Assembly: GCF_011392125.1 (NCBI RefSeq)
Contig: NZ_JAAJBU010000010.1
Location: forward strand, 1 to 64,000
DNA: 64,000 nt
Direction of reading: 5' to 3'
From: Flavobacterium lotistagni
Lineage (GTDB): Bacteria > Bacteroidota > Bacteroidia > Flavobacteriales > Flavobacteriaceae
Shown piece after piece: positions 19,815 to 27,891 of the stretch (position 1 is the first letter of the stretch; each line of letters begins with the position of its first letter). Below the pieces are notes generated by a model. That model was not told the DNA's origin. It saw only the letters and a program-made list of their open reading frames with translations, and did no database searches. The translations under genes and the position numbers were made by a program.

Positions 19815-21099
19815 GTTTGCCACTTTTGCCTCGGTCAATAGCAGTTTTTCGATTAAAATGATACTTCAGCCCAGATTCTAAAAATTGGTCAAGCACTTTT
19901 TTAATCTGTTGGATTTCGGTTTCAGACAACTCTTTGTCGCTTACGTAATCAATCTGAAATGTATCGGTTTGGGTTTGCAGAATCACAAATTCCTTAACGT
20001 TGCCTTGATCGTCAAATAGCTTTTTTGTGATTGAATAAAAAGTCATGCCCGGCGATTTCTTTCCGCTGGGAAGCACTGCCACATCATTAGTACGTCCGAT
20101 GAGTTGCTTTAGAATCGGATGTTGTAAAGTGCTTTTTTCGTCGAGGATGCCAATATCGCCCACTTCGTAACGAATCATCGGATGCGCCTTATTATAGAGT
20201 GAAGTCACTACAATGCGGCCTTCATGCCCGTAAGGTAACACTTGGTCGTTATCGTCTAATATTTCAACAAACAAGGTTTCTGAATTCACGCGCCACACAC
20301 CGTCAGGGCTTTCTAAGGCAATGATATCAAGTTCTGCGCTGCCATATTCATTGATAATCGGAATGTTGAATCGTTCACGCAGCAGCTGCTTATCCTCATC
20401 AAAAAGCATTTCTGAAGTCACGATACAAACTTTCAAGCTCGGACAAATATCAGAAAGGAAGAGTTGTTTTTTCTTAAGAAATTTCGCTAACAAGACGATT
20501 GAATTGGTGTAGCCGTTAATGTAATCAAACTTTGTGTTTTGGAATTTTTGCAGCATCCGACCCATGGCTTGGTCTGAAAAATCAAAGATATTGAAGCGGT
20601 AACGTCGGCTCAAAAAATCCTTTATCCGCAGCTTTTTATTAGCGATAAAATCCAACGGCATACCGTAAAAACGGGCTTGCAATGAATGATTGAAATCGAT
20701 GCTATACCATTTAAAACGCCGCATGATATTGGCCCAAATCAGCGCGTGGCAAAATTTGTCTTTGGCAAAAACAAACGGATCGCCACTAGAACCCGAAGTC
20801 TTGTTGATGTATACATTCCGCTTGTTGTAACCCTTGGAAAGCCGCTGCGGCAAAGGTTGCTGGAAATGGATTTTTTTCATCACCGGAATGTCTTCCCAAC
20901 GCTCAATTTTTTTATCGCCGATGAGGTTTTTGTAATAAGGATTGTTGTTGAGGTGAAAATCAAAAATCTCATGCTTTTTCGACTCTAGAAAAAAGGCATA
21001 TCCTTTCTCAGAAAGCTTCATGGTTTTTTCCAATTCCGTTTTGGCCTTACCCAATGGAAAGCCGTTGAGCCGCAATGATAAATCGAAAAGTTTGAGCAC
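19780..21099 (-). CDS. CapK-like / phenylacetate-CoA ligase-family adenylate-forming protein
   Basis: 439 residues from GTG 21099. Shows the adenylate-forming P-loop TSGSSGDPFVF, the A5-like YGSAELDI and the A7-like RYEVGDIG. Members beside capsule genes are called CapK and have no settled function; relatives activate aryl or acyl acids with ATP. It is on the opposite strand and its 3' end overlaps the last glycosyltransferase, so it is not in the same operon but probably serves the same polymer, for example by supplying an acyl modification (inference). Confidence 0.8.
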   Translation of the reverse strand: MLKLFDLSLRLNGFPLGKAKTELEKTMKLSEKGYAFFLESKKHEIFDFHLNNNPYYKNLIGDKKIERWEDIPVMKKIHFQQPLPQRLSKGYNKRNVYINKTSGSSGDPFVFAKDKFCHALIWANIMRRFKWYSIDFNHSLQARFYGMPLDFIANKKLRIKDFLSRRYRFNIFDFSDQAMGRMLQKFQNTKFDYINGYTNSIVLLAKFLKKKQLFLSDICPSLKVCIVTSEMLFDEDKQLLRERFNIPIINEYGSAELDIIALESPDGVWRVNSETLFVEILDDNDQVLPYGHEGRIVVTSLYNKAHPMIRYEVGDIGILDEKSTLQHPILKQLIGRTNDVAVLPSGKKSPGMTFYSITKKLFDDQGNVKEFVILQTQTDTFQIDYVSDKELSETEIQQIKKVLDQFLESGLKYHFNRKTAIDRGKSGKLKQFRSLVPAS

Positions 21100-21198
21100 T
21101 TCGGGTGATTTTTTTTCAAAAATAAGATTTACGATTTACCCTTGGTCGTTAGGATTGATTTTTTTAAAAATTAATTACCATCGCAACACTAAACCCAG

Positions 21199-21206
21199 TA
21201 TTTTTG
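21199..21206 (+). promoter_or_regulatory. -7 box of purD
   Basis: TATTTTTG matches TAnnTTTG exactly and lies 27 bp before the purD ATG, so transcription should begin just before or in the CAA run. No good -33 TTTG; a T-rich tract lies about 30 bp upstream. Confidence 0.5.
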
Positions 21207-21211
21207 CGCGA

Positions 21212-21233
21212 CAACAACAACAACAACAACAAC
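21212..21233 (+). repeat. (CAA)7 run forming the purD leader
   Basis: Seven perfect CAA triplets plus one C directly precede the purD ATG, between the -7 box and the start codon. It is open in frame with purD (a run of Asn codons), but translation most likely starts at the ATG. It would act as an unstructured A/C-rich leader. Confidence 0.75.
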
Positions 21234-22511
21234 ATGACTATATTATTGCTCGGATCAGGCGGCCGCGAACATGCTTTAGCCTGGAAACTCACTCAATCAC
21301 CGTTTTGCGAAAAACTATTGGTAGCCCCGGGAAACGCCGGCACAGCCCAAATTGCAACCAACGTCAATACCAGCGTAACTGACTTTCAAGCCATCAAAAC
21401 AATCGTTTTGCAAGAGCAAGTCGCCATGGTCGTAGTCGGGCCAGAAGATCCGCTCGTTCAAGGCATTTACGATTTTTTCCAAAATGATGACCAACTCAAA
21501 AATATTTCGGTAATCGGGCCTTCTAAACTGGGCGCCCAACTTGAAGGCAGCAAGGAATTCGCCAAGAAATTCTTGATTCGCCATGGCATTCCTACCGCAG
21601 CCTACGATAGTTTCACCAAAGAAACCGTGGAAGAAGGTTGTGCTTTTCTTGAAACCTTATCACCACCATACGTTCTCAAAGCGGACGGATTGGCCGCCGG
21701 AAAAGGCGTCGTGATTCTAAGCGAACTCCAAGCCGCTCAAACAGAATTGCGCCAGATGCTGTTGGAATCTAAATTCGGTCAAGCCAGTGCTAAAGTCGTC
21801 ATTGAAGAATTCCTCGAAGGCATTGAACTCAGTTGCTTTGTGTTGACCGATGGTAAAAACTACAAAATACTCCCGACGGCTAAAGATTACAAACGTATCG
21901 GAGTAGGCGACACAGGTTTGAACACAGGCGGAATGGGCGCGATTTCACCAGTGCCGTTTGCCGATAGTGTGCTGATGGATAAAATCGAACAGCGTATCGT
22001 CATTCCAACAGTGAAAGGTTTGCAAGAAGAAAACATTCCGTATCGAGGATTCATTTTTATCGGGCTGATTAACGTCAAAGGCGAACCGATGGTCATTGAA
22101 TACAACGTGCGCATGGGTGATCCGGAAACCGAGGTGGTAATTCCGAGATTGAAGAACGATTTGGTCGAATTGTTTTCTGCAGTGGCTCAGCAAAAATTAA
22201 ATACAGTGAACCTTGAAATTGATTCAAGAAGTGCCGCTACGGTGATGTTGGTTTCAGGCGGTTATCCGGAAGATTATCAGAAAGGAAAAGTGATTTCAGG
22301 CATTGATTCAGTAGAAGATTCAATCGTCTTTCATGCCGGAACCAAAGCCGAAAACGGTCAGATTCTCAGCAACGGCGGAAGGGTTTTGGCGGTGACTTCG
22401 TTTGGGGATGATTTCCAACAGGCCGTAAAAAAATCGTATCAAAACATAAACAAGTTATATTTCGATACGATGTATTATCGACCCGATATCGGTTTTGACC
22501 TACTTGGTTAA
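21234..22511 (+). CDS. purD: Phosphoribosylamine-glycine ligase (GARS)
   Basis: 425 residues from ATG 21234, the conserved family start (MTILLLGSGGREHALAWKL). ATP-grasp enzyme joining phosphoribosylamine and glycine with ATP in purine synthesis. Visible: N-domain GSGGREH, ATP-grasp KADGLAAGKGVV, the acidic metal-binding YNVRMGDPETEVVIPRL, and a normal C-terminal domain. Length is typical. Monocistronic by layout, with its own -7 box; a convergent small gene overlaps its last 12 bp. Cytoplasmic. Confidence 0.96.
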   Translation: MTILLLGSGGREHALAWKLTQSPFCEKLLVAPGNAGTAQIATNVNTSVTDFQAIKTIVLQEQVAMVVVGPEDPLVQGIYDFFQNDDQLKNISVIGPSKLGAQLEGSKEFAKKFLIRHGIPTAAYDSFTKETVEEGCAFLETLSPPYVLKADGLAAGKGVVILSELQAAQTELRQMLLESKFGQASAKVVIEEFLEGIELSCFVLTDGKNYKILPTAKDYKRIGVGDTGLNTGGMGAISPVPFADSVLMDKIEQRIVIPTVKGLQEENIPYRGFIFIGLINVKGEPMVIEYNVRMGDPETEVVIPRLKNDLVELFSAVAQQKLNTVNLEIDSRSAATVMLVSGGYPEDYQKGKVISGIDSVEDSIVFHAGTKAENGQILSNGGRVLAVTSFGDDFQQAVKKSYQNINKLYFDTMYYRPDIGFDLLG

Positions 22512-22733
22512 GAACGAGTGGGCAGTGGTATCTTGAAAATCTTCGCCGCTTTTTTTGTGTGCTACCAATTGCTTGCACCAATACCAAGTGGCATAACTGC
22601 AGATGGCCATGAAAATCCAGTTGATGAGGTTCGCGCCCGACCAACACGATAATTCCAAAGCTCTTAATTGGTCAAGTGGCCAGAAGAAGATGTTTTCAAA
22701 CAACCATTGAATTCCTTCAAAAAATGCTCTCAT
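22500..22733 (-). CDS. DUF6341-like small membrane protein
   Basis: 77 residues with one clear membrane helix (LINWIFMAICSYATWYWC) after an aromatic amphipathic N-terminus (FFEGIQWLFENIFFWPLDQLR). Matches my recollection of the flavobacterial DUF6341 family, which sits between purD and the DUF6427-upp genes. Function unknown. Divergent from DUF6427 with a 62-bp spacer; its 3' end overlaps purD by 12 bp. Confidence 0.7.
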   Translation of the reverse strand: MRAFFEGIQWLFENIFFWPLDQLRALELSCWSGANLINWIFMAICSYATWYWCKQLVAHKKSGEDFQDTTAHSFLTK

Positions 22734-22761
22734 AATAGGTAGTGTTATTTTCTTAAACTAG

Positions 22762-22769
22762 TATATTTA
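22762..22769 (+). promoter_or_regulatory. Probable -7 box of the DUF6427 gene
   Basis: TATATTTA (7 of 8 to TAnnTTTG), 26 bp before the ATG at 22796, followed by an A/C-rich leader. No good -33 element. Confidence 0.35.
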
Positions 22770-22795
22770 CGCACACAAAAGTATAAAATATCCTC

Positions 22796-23725
22796 ATGAT
22801 TACAAGTCTTTTCAGAAAATCTACTCCATTAAATTACTCTATCGTGATTTTAGGGGGCATTTTTTTCTTCTTTGTATATCAGATTAAGCACGTTACGGGA
22901 AATAATTCGATTTTGCATTTGCTTACTAAATGCGGTTTTCTCGCCATTATTTTTGCTTCTCTTTTTCTTGTGAATTTTGTAGTTAAGAAAAACGGCATGA
23001 GCAAAGACAGCGCTTACACGGTATTGTTTTACTTGATTTTTATGTTGTTTTTCCCATCGGTTTTTGATAACGGAAGATTGCTTTTGGCGAATTTATTCAT
23101 CTTATTGGCCACGCGAAGAATTGTTTCTTTGTACTCGCTCAAGGCTTCCAAGGAAAAGATTTTTGATGCTTCTATTTGGGTTTGCATCGCCGCTTTGTTT
23201 CATTATTGGAGCTTGCTTTTTCTGGTGTTGATTTATATCGCCATTCTGTTCCATGTCGCGAAAGATTACCGAAATTGGTTTTTGCCAATAATTGCCTTCG
23301 GGGCGGTGGCGGTGATTTTCGTTGCGAGCGCACTGTATTTCAACACCGATTGGATCGGTCATTTGCAAGCCGATTCGCTGATTGATCTGCGGCTGGATTA
23401 TTTTACGAGCCGTTTCCAAAACCTGGCTTTGTCGGTCTATGCCACTATTGCCTTTTTTTTCACCATTTTATTGTTGATTTCGATGTCGAATCGACCGCTG
23501 ATTTTACACCCGACATACAAGAAAATCCTTTCGATGTTAATGGTAGGAATCGCCGTTTTTGCCATTTCGCCGAATAAATCCAACGACATGCTGATTTACA
23601 CTTTCGCACCGCTGTCGATGATTATCACCACGCATATCGAAACCCCCCAAGCACAATGGAAAAAAGAAGTGGTTCTGGCATTTTTAATTTTGTCAGGAAT
23701 TTTTGCTTTTTTCGCGCAATTGTAA
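22796..23725 (+). CDS. DUF6427-like polytopic membrane protein
   Basis: 309 residues with about nine membrane helices and short polar loops. No catalytic motif that I can recognise. Position between DUF6341 and upp fits the flavobacterial DUF6427 family. Function unknown; the architecture is consistent with an inner-membrane transporter or polymerase-like fold, but nothing shows a substrate. Five bases after the stop begins the octamer array. Confidence 0.7.
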   Translation: MITSLFRKSTPLNYSIVILGGIFFFFVYQIKHVTGNNSILHLLTKCGFLAIIFASLFLVNFVVKKNGMSKDSAYTVLFYLIFMLFFPSVFDNGRLLLANLFILLATRRIVSLYSLKASKEKIFDASIWVCIAALFHYWSLLFLVLIYIAILFHVAKDYRNWFLPIIAFGAVAVIFVASALYFNTDWIGHLQADSLIDLRLDYFTSRFQNLALSVYATIAFFFTILLLISMSNRPLILHPTYKKILSMLMVGIAVFAISPNKSNDMLIYTFAPLSMIITTHIETPQAQWKKEVVLAFLILSGIFAFFAQL

Positions 23726-23730
23726 ATTTG

Positions 23731-23815
23731 CACTAAGGCACTAAGGCACTAAGGCACTAAGGCACTAAGGCACTAAGGCACTAAGGCACTAAGGCACTAA
23801 GGCACTAAGGCACTA
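23731..23815. repeat. Octamer tandem array, 10.6 x CACTAAGG
   Basis: Ten perfect copies of CACTAAGG (23731-23810) plus CACTA (23811-23815), filling the gap between the convergent DUF6427 and upp genes. The last partial unit contains the upp stop codon (TAG on the minus strand). Degenerate relatives lie at 24481-24515, 24801-24833, 25648-25680 and 39345-39379. The perfect identity suggests recent expansion by slippage. Confidence 0.95.
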
Positions 23816-24466
23816 CAATTTATTCCCATACGCCAAATCGCCGGCATCGCCCAATCCGGGAACGATGTAATTTTTGGCATTCAAAGTTTCATCCAAAGTG
23901 GCGACCCACAAATGGCAATTGTCAGGCAGATGTTTCTCCAGATATTCAATGCCTTGCGGAGCCGCGATGATAACTGCAATATGCACTTCTTTGGACACGC
24001 CTTTTTCCATGAGTTTGTTGTACACGGCCACCATTGATTGTCCGGTAGCAAGCATCGGATCGATGAGCAACAGAGTTTTGTCATGCAAATTAGGAACGGC
24101 CTGGTATTCTACTTTAATATCGAAATGATCGCCGCCGTTTGGATGATGGCGATAGGCTGAAACAAAACCATTTTCTGCGCTGTCGAAATAGTTCAAGAAA
24201 CCCAAGTGAAGCGGAAGCCCGGCACGCAAAATGGAGCACAAAACCAACTGCTCTGAAATTTCAGTAGTTTTCTTAATGCCCAGCGGCGTTTGGATTTCAA
24301 TATTGCGGTAGTTCAAATCCTTACTGAGTTCGTAAGCCATGACCTCGCCGATGCGCTCGATGTTGCGCCTGAATCGCATGCTGTCGTGCTGTACGTTCAC
24401 ATTGCGGATTTGTCCTAAAAAGTGGTTCAGGATGCTGTTGGCTTCGGATAAGTAGTGGATTTGCAT
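23813..24466 (-). CDS. upp: Uracil phosphoribosyltransferase
   Basis: 217 residues. Converts uracil and PRPP to UMP (pyrimidine salvage). Visible: SILRAGLPLHLG, the PRPP loop LLIDPMLATGQSMVA, and the uracil-binding C-terminus YIVPGLGDAGDLAYG. Normal length. Gene is flanked on both sides by octamer repeat DNA, and its stop codon lies inside the 3' array. Convergent with DUF6427. Confidence 0.93.
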   Translation of the reverse strand: MQIHYLSEANSILNHFLGQIRNVNVQHDSMRFRRNIERIGEVMAYELSKDLNYRNIEIQTPLGIKKTTEISEQLVLCSILRAGLPLHLGFLNYFDSAENGFVSAYRHHPNGGDHFDIKVEYQAVPNLHDKTLLLIDPMLATGQSMVAVYNKLMEKGVSKEVHIAVIIAAPQGIEYLEKHLPDNCHLWVATLDETLNAKNYIVPGLGDAGDLAYGNKL

Positions 24467-24710
24467 TTTTTTTGTTTTTTAGTGCCTGAGTAACTGAGTG
24501 CCTTAGTGCCTTAGATTCTCTGGAATAGGAGGAACTTTCGTTTTGAGGTTGAACAATGTAATCTTATTGTCAATGTCGCGATCGGGGTGAAAAGCCCTAG
24601 CCCTGATGATTTGATATTAAGAGGAGAATGTCCAGTGGACATTCGGCTTTACAATAGTTATTTGACCGGCTCATTTTATTTTAGAAATTAATGTTCAATT
24701 TTAAGAAAAA

Positions 24711-24792
24711 CCCTAGCCCTGATGGCAGCGGCATCCTTTTGTGGCGCGAAAGCAGAGCAAAAGATACAGCGAACAGCAGGTTCCCGGCTCCC
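24711..24792 (+). ncRNA. Dispersed structured element, copy 1
   Basis: About 82 bp. Outer arms AGCCCTG (from 24715) and CAGG...GGCT (24776-24789) can pair; a central hairpin is closed by CTTTTG (24736-24741) and CAAAAG (24758-24763). Element strand is plus, upstream of the DUF4254 promoter box. The structure is supported by comparison with the copies at 25533, 39240 and 52210. May be the Rfam Flavo-1 motif, but I cannot confirm that. Whether it is transcribed is unknown. Confidence 0.55.
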
Positions 24793-24868
24793 AAAAAGCT
24801 CAGGCACTAAGGCACTAAGCTACTTAGGCACTCCCAGAATTTTTTTTCTCCGGTAAAAGTATAAAAAG

Positions 24869-24876
24869 TATCTTTG
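24869..24876 (+). promoter_or_regulatory. -7 box of the DUF4254 gene
   Basis: TATCTTTG is an exact TAnnTTTG match 19 bp before the ATG at 24896; a T-run about 20 bp upstream may stand in for the -33 element. The leader is A/C-rich. Confidence 0.5.
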
Positions 24877-24895
24877 CGACCTAAACGATACACAA

Positions 24896-25495
24896 ATGTT
24901 TTCAAAATTAGCCTATTCTGTTTTCGAGAGAAGTATTCAGGATTATCACCAGTTCGATAATGTAGACCAACCGATTAACAACCCGTACGCCAAAGATCAG
25001 TTCGAGCATTTGCTGTACCACAAGAACTGGATCGATACCGTGCAATGGCATTTTGAAGACATCATTCGCGATCCGCAAATTGATCCGGTAGCCGCACTGA
25101 CTTTGAAACGCCGCATCGACGCCTCGAACCAAGAGCGCACCGATATGGTGGAATACATCGACAGCTACTTTTTGCAGAAATATGCGCACGTGAACGTGAA
25201 ACCAACGGCTAAGATCAACTCAGAATCTCCGGCTTGGGCGTTCGACCGTTTGTCTATTTTGGCGCTCAAAATTTACCACATGCAGGAAGAAGTGAACCGC
25301 CCAGATGCTTCGCAAGAACACCGCGATAAATGCCAAGCGAAACTCAACGTGCTTTTGGAACAGCGCACCGATTTATCAACTGCAATCGAAGAATTGCTCA
25401 CCGATATCGAGAACGGCGACAAGTTCATGAAAGTCTACAAACAGATGAAAATGTACAACGACGACGAGCTCAACCCCATACTCTACAAAAAATAA
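24896..25495 (+). CDS. DUF4254 family protein
   Basis: 199 residues, soluble and mostly helical, with no signal peptide. Contains the family-like LLYHKNWIDTVQWHFEDIIRDP and LKRRIDASNQERTDMVE segments. In flavobacteria this family lies next to a family 9 glycosyltransferase, as here, so a link to LPS or sugar metabolism is plausible; no catalytic site can be named. It lies alone between two inverted copies of the dispersed element (24711-24792 and 25533-25612). Confidence 0.82.
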   Translation: MFSKLAYSVFERSIQDYHQFDNVDQPINNPYAKDQFEHLLYHKNWIDTVQWHFEDIIRDPQIDPVAALTLKRRIDASNQERTDMVEYIDSYFLQKYAHVNVKPTAKINSESPAWAFDRLSILALKIYHMQEEVNRPDASQEHRDKCQAKLNVLLEQRTDLSTAIEELLTDIENGDKFMKVYKQMKMYNDDELNPILYKK

Positions 25496-25532
25496 TTATT
25501 ATTTATTATTTGTTAATTATTAATTGTTAGAA

Positions 25533-25612
25533 GGAGCCGGGAACCTGCTGTACGCTATATCTTTTGCTCTGCTTCGCGCCGCAAAAGGATGCCGCTGCCA
25601 TCAGGGCTAGGG
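25533..25612 (-). ncRNA. Dispersed structured element, copy 2
   Basis: Nearly the same sequence as copy 1 but on the minus strand, beginning 37 bp after the DUF4254 stop. The central hairpin arms read CTTTTGC and GCAAAAG, so the stem is one pair longer than in copy 1. Followed by CAAACCCAGA repeats and degenerate octamers (25620-25680). Confidence 0.55.
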
Positions 25613-25683
25613 TTTCTCACAAACCCAGACAAACCCAGACAAAATCAGTAGCTTAGCACCTTAGAACCTCAGTACCTAAACGC

Positions 25684-26715
25684 TTGCCACAAAAACCAAC
25701 ACATATCGCCGTGATGAGACTTTCCGCTATGGGCGATGTGGCGATGACGGTTCCTGTATTAAGGGCTTTAGTTGCGCAATATCCTAACGTTCGTGTCACG
25801 ATGATTTCGCGCCCGTTTTACCAACCTTTTTTTGCCGGCATTCCGAATATCGAGTTTTTTGCTTTTCAAGCCAAAGGCAGACACCAAGGCTTTTTTGGAT
25901 TGTGGCGTTTGTACCGCGATTTGAAGCCGCTGAAGATTGATGCTTTTGCCGATTTGCACGATGTGTTGCGCTCGAAAGTAGTCAGAAAGTTATTTGCATT
26001 GGCCGGAAAAAAAGTAGCTTTCACAGACAAAGGCCGAGCCGAGAAAAAAGCTTTAACCCGAGCCGAAAACAAAATTTTCAAACCGCTCAAAACCATGTTC
26101 CAGCGCCACGCCGACACTTTTCAGAAATTGGGTTTTCCAATCAATTTGTCAAAGCCTGAATTTCCGGTAAAACCAAAATTGGATCCCGCAGTTTTAGACT
26201 TTACCGGCGAAAAAACCAAACCTTGGATTGGCATCGCGCCGTTTGCCCAGTACGAATCGAAAGTCTATCCGCCAGATTTGATGCAAGAAGTAATTCAAGA
26301 ATTGGCAAAGGAAAACCAATACGAGGTTTTTTTGTTCGGCGCAGCTTCTGAAAAGCATAAGCTTGAGTTCTTAGCACAAGATTCCGCTGTGAGAATCGTT
26401 ACCGGAAAATTGGCTTTCGAGCAAGAATTACAGCTCATCAGCCACCTTGATTTAATGCTCTCAATGGATTCCGGCAATGGCCATATCGCGGCGATGTACG
26501 GCGTAAAAGTAGTTACGTTATTTGGAGCAACCCATCCTTATGCCGGGTTTCAGCCGTTCAATCAACCGTTGGAAAATGCTTTAATGCCAGATTTGGAGCA
26601 ATTCCCTAAGTTGCCGACTTCGGTTTATGGCAACAAAATAGTAGCAGGATATGAAGATGCGATGCGAACAATTTTACCCGAAAAAGTGATAGAGAAAATA
26701 CGGGAAGTTTTGTAG
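25684..26715 (+). CDS. Glycosyltransferase family 9 (LPS heptosyltransferase-like)
   Basis: 343 residues from TTG 25684; an ATG at 25714 would remove ten residues but still leave MRLSAMGDVAMT. GT-B fold with the family N-terminus RLSAMGDVAMTVPVLRAL and the C-terminal MSMDSGNGHIAAMYGVKVVTLFGATHP. Relatives transfer heptose from ADP-heptose to LPS core; the true donor here is not shown. Inner face of the inner membrane. Convergent with the reductase at 26827. Confidence 0.88.
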   Translation: MPQKPTHIAVMRLSAMGDVAMTVPVLRALVAQYPNVRVTMISRPFYQPFFAGIPNIEFFAFQAKGRHQGFFGLWRLYRDLKPLKIDAFADLHDVLRSKVVRKLFALAGKKVAFTDKGRAEKKALTRAENKIFKPLKTMFQRHADTFQKLGFPINLSKPEFPVKPKLDPAVLDFTGEKTKPWIGIAPFAQYESKVYPPDLMQEVIQELAKENQYEVFLFGAASEKHKLEFLAQDSAVRIVTGKLAFEQELQLISHLDLMLSMDSGNGHIAAMYGVKVVTLFGATHPYAGFQPFNQPLENALMPDLEQFPKLPTSVYGNKIVAGYEDAMRTILPEKVIEKIREVL

Positions 26716-26726
26716 GGAATGGACTT

Positions 26727-26821
26727 AAGAGCCAAGAGTCGAGAAACAAGAGCCAAGAGTCAAGAAATAGTGTTGGCAACCAGTAGCTATCTTAATTCTT
26801 GGCTCTTGTTTCTTGGCTCTA
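26727..26821. repeat. Inverted/direct repeat GAGCCAAGA between convergent genes
   Basis: Two direct copies of AAGAGCCAAGAGT (26727-26760) face ATTCTTGGCTCTTGTTTCTTGGCTCTAT (26795-26822). The arms are complementary over about 28 bp with a small bulge and a loop of about 35 nt. It fills the spacer between two 3' ends, so it may terminate both transcripts, although no T-run follows. Confidence 0.6.
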
Positions 26822-26826
26822 TTTAT

Positions 26827-27876
26827 CTAAACATCATCATAATCCACGTAAATCGTGTCTGAAGTTGGATGTGCTTGGCAAGTTAGGATCAAGCCTTCGG
26901 CAATTTCGCCATCAGTTAAGATAGAATTCTTGGTCATCATCGCCGAGCCAGAAGTAATCCTTCCCAAACAACTGCTGCAAATACCGCCCTGACAAGAATA
27001 AGGTGCGTCGACGCCTTGTTTTAAAGCGGCTTCTAAAACCGTTTGTTTTTTAGACATTTCGAAAGTGGTTTCCTCATTGTCTACTAAAACGGTGATTTTC
27101 GTATGGCCTTCCGGCGTGTTGGTATTGGTTTTCGGAGTGGCAGTAGAGAACAACTCAAACTTAATCGCTGATTCCTTGATGTTGTGCTCTTTTAAAGTCG
27201 CCGCCACGGTATTGATCATTTCCTCGGGCCCACACAGGTAGAATTTGTCAAAGTCAATTTCCTTGTGTTTGTTGTTGAGGATAAAATTCACCGTCGAGCG
27301 TTCGATGCGCCCAAACAATTCCCCATCAATTTTAGCTTGACTGTATACATAATGCACGAAGAAACGGCCTACATACTTGAGTTGCAATTCATGCAATTGC
27401 TCGTGAAAAATCGTTTGTTCGGGCGTTTTGTTTCCGTAGACCAAAACGAAGGTGCTTTTCGGTTCGCTTTGCAAGGCGCTTTTGATAATCGATAATATGG
27501 GGGTAATACCACTACCGGCCGCAAATGCGAGATAATTTTTTTGGCGTGAGGCATCAGGCTGAAAGGTGAATTTTCCTTCAGGAGTGCCCACTTCTAAAAC
27601 ATCGCCCACTTTGAGTTGACTATTGGCAAATGTGGAAAAAGCACCGTTGTTGACCGCTTTAATGGCAATGCGCAATTCCGAACTTTCAGGCGCCGAACAA
27701 ATCGAATAGGCACGGCGTATTTCTTGGCCGTCTAAAGTCAGTTTTAAATTCAAATATTGACCGGCGGTGAACTGGTAAAAATCCTGAAACTCTAACGGTA
27801 CATGGAACGAGACAGAAACGGCGTCTTGGGTTTCACGACGCACTTCTTTGATGCTTAATTTATAAAATGAAGACAT
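26827..27876 (-). CDS. PaaE-like NAD(P)H:ferredoxin-type oxidoreductase (FAD + 2Fe-2S)
   Basis: 349 residues in three domains: FAD-binding barrel (about 1-105; RAYSICSAP), nucleotide-binding domain (AAGSGITPILSIIKSA; CGPEEMI) and C-terminal plant-type 2Fe-2S domain (about 260-349; PYSCQGGICSSC, last Cys in LTCQAHP). This is the layout of the phenylacetyl-CoA epoxidase reductase PaaE and of related monooxygenase reductases. No paa genes lie nearby, so the partner is unknown. Its own promoter is visible upstream. Confidence 0.87.
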   Translation of the reverse strand: MSSFYKLSIKEVRRETQDAVSVSFHVPLEFQDFYQFTAGQYLNLKLTLDGQEIRRAYSICSAPESSELRIAIKAVNNGAFSTFANSQLKVGDVLEVGTPEGKFTFQPDASRQKNYLAFAAGSGITPILSIIKSALQSEPKSTFVLVYGNKTPEQTIFHEQLHELQLKYVGRFFVHYVYSQAKIDGELFGRIERSTVNFILNNKHKEIDFDKFYLCGPEEMINTVAATLKEHNIKESAIKFELFSTATPKTNTNTPEGHTKITVLVDNEETTFEMSKKQTVLEAALKQGVDAPYSCQGGICSSCLGRITSGSAMMTKNSILTDGEIAEGLILTCQAHPTSDTIYVDYDDV

Positions 27877-27891
27877 GAATGTGTTTTTTTG

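Larger units (their letters stand above)
24467..24895. other. 429-bp repeat-rich spacer upstream of DUF4254
   Basis: No gene. In order: degenerate octamers in inverted orientation (24481-24515), a 5' fragment of the dispersed element (24592-24611, AGCCCTAGCCCTGATG), a full element copy (24711-24792), further octamers (24801-24833) and a -7 box (24869-24876). Confidence 0.8.

Noticed and set aside
21204..21233. PurD start upstream of the CAA run (poly-Asn N-terminus)
   Set aside because: The family starts at MTILLLGSGGREH; the upstream start lies at the -7 box.
23731..23815. CRISPR-like array
   Set aside because: The units are 8 bp and contiguous with no spacers; there are no cas genes in the window.
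24896..25612. DUF4254 with its flanking inverted repeats as an insertion sequence
   Set aside because: No transposase, no target duplication visible, and the same element occurs singly elsewhere.
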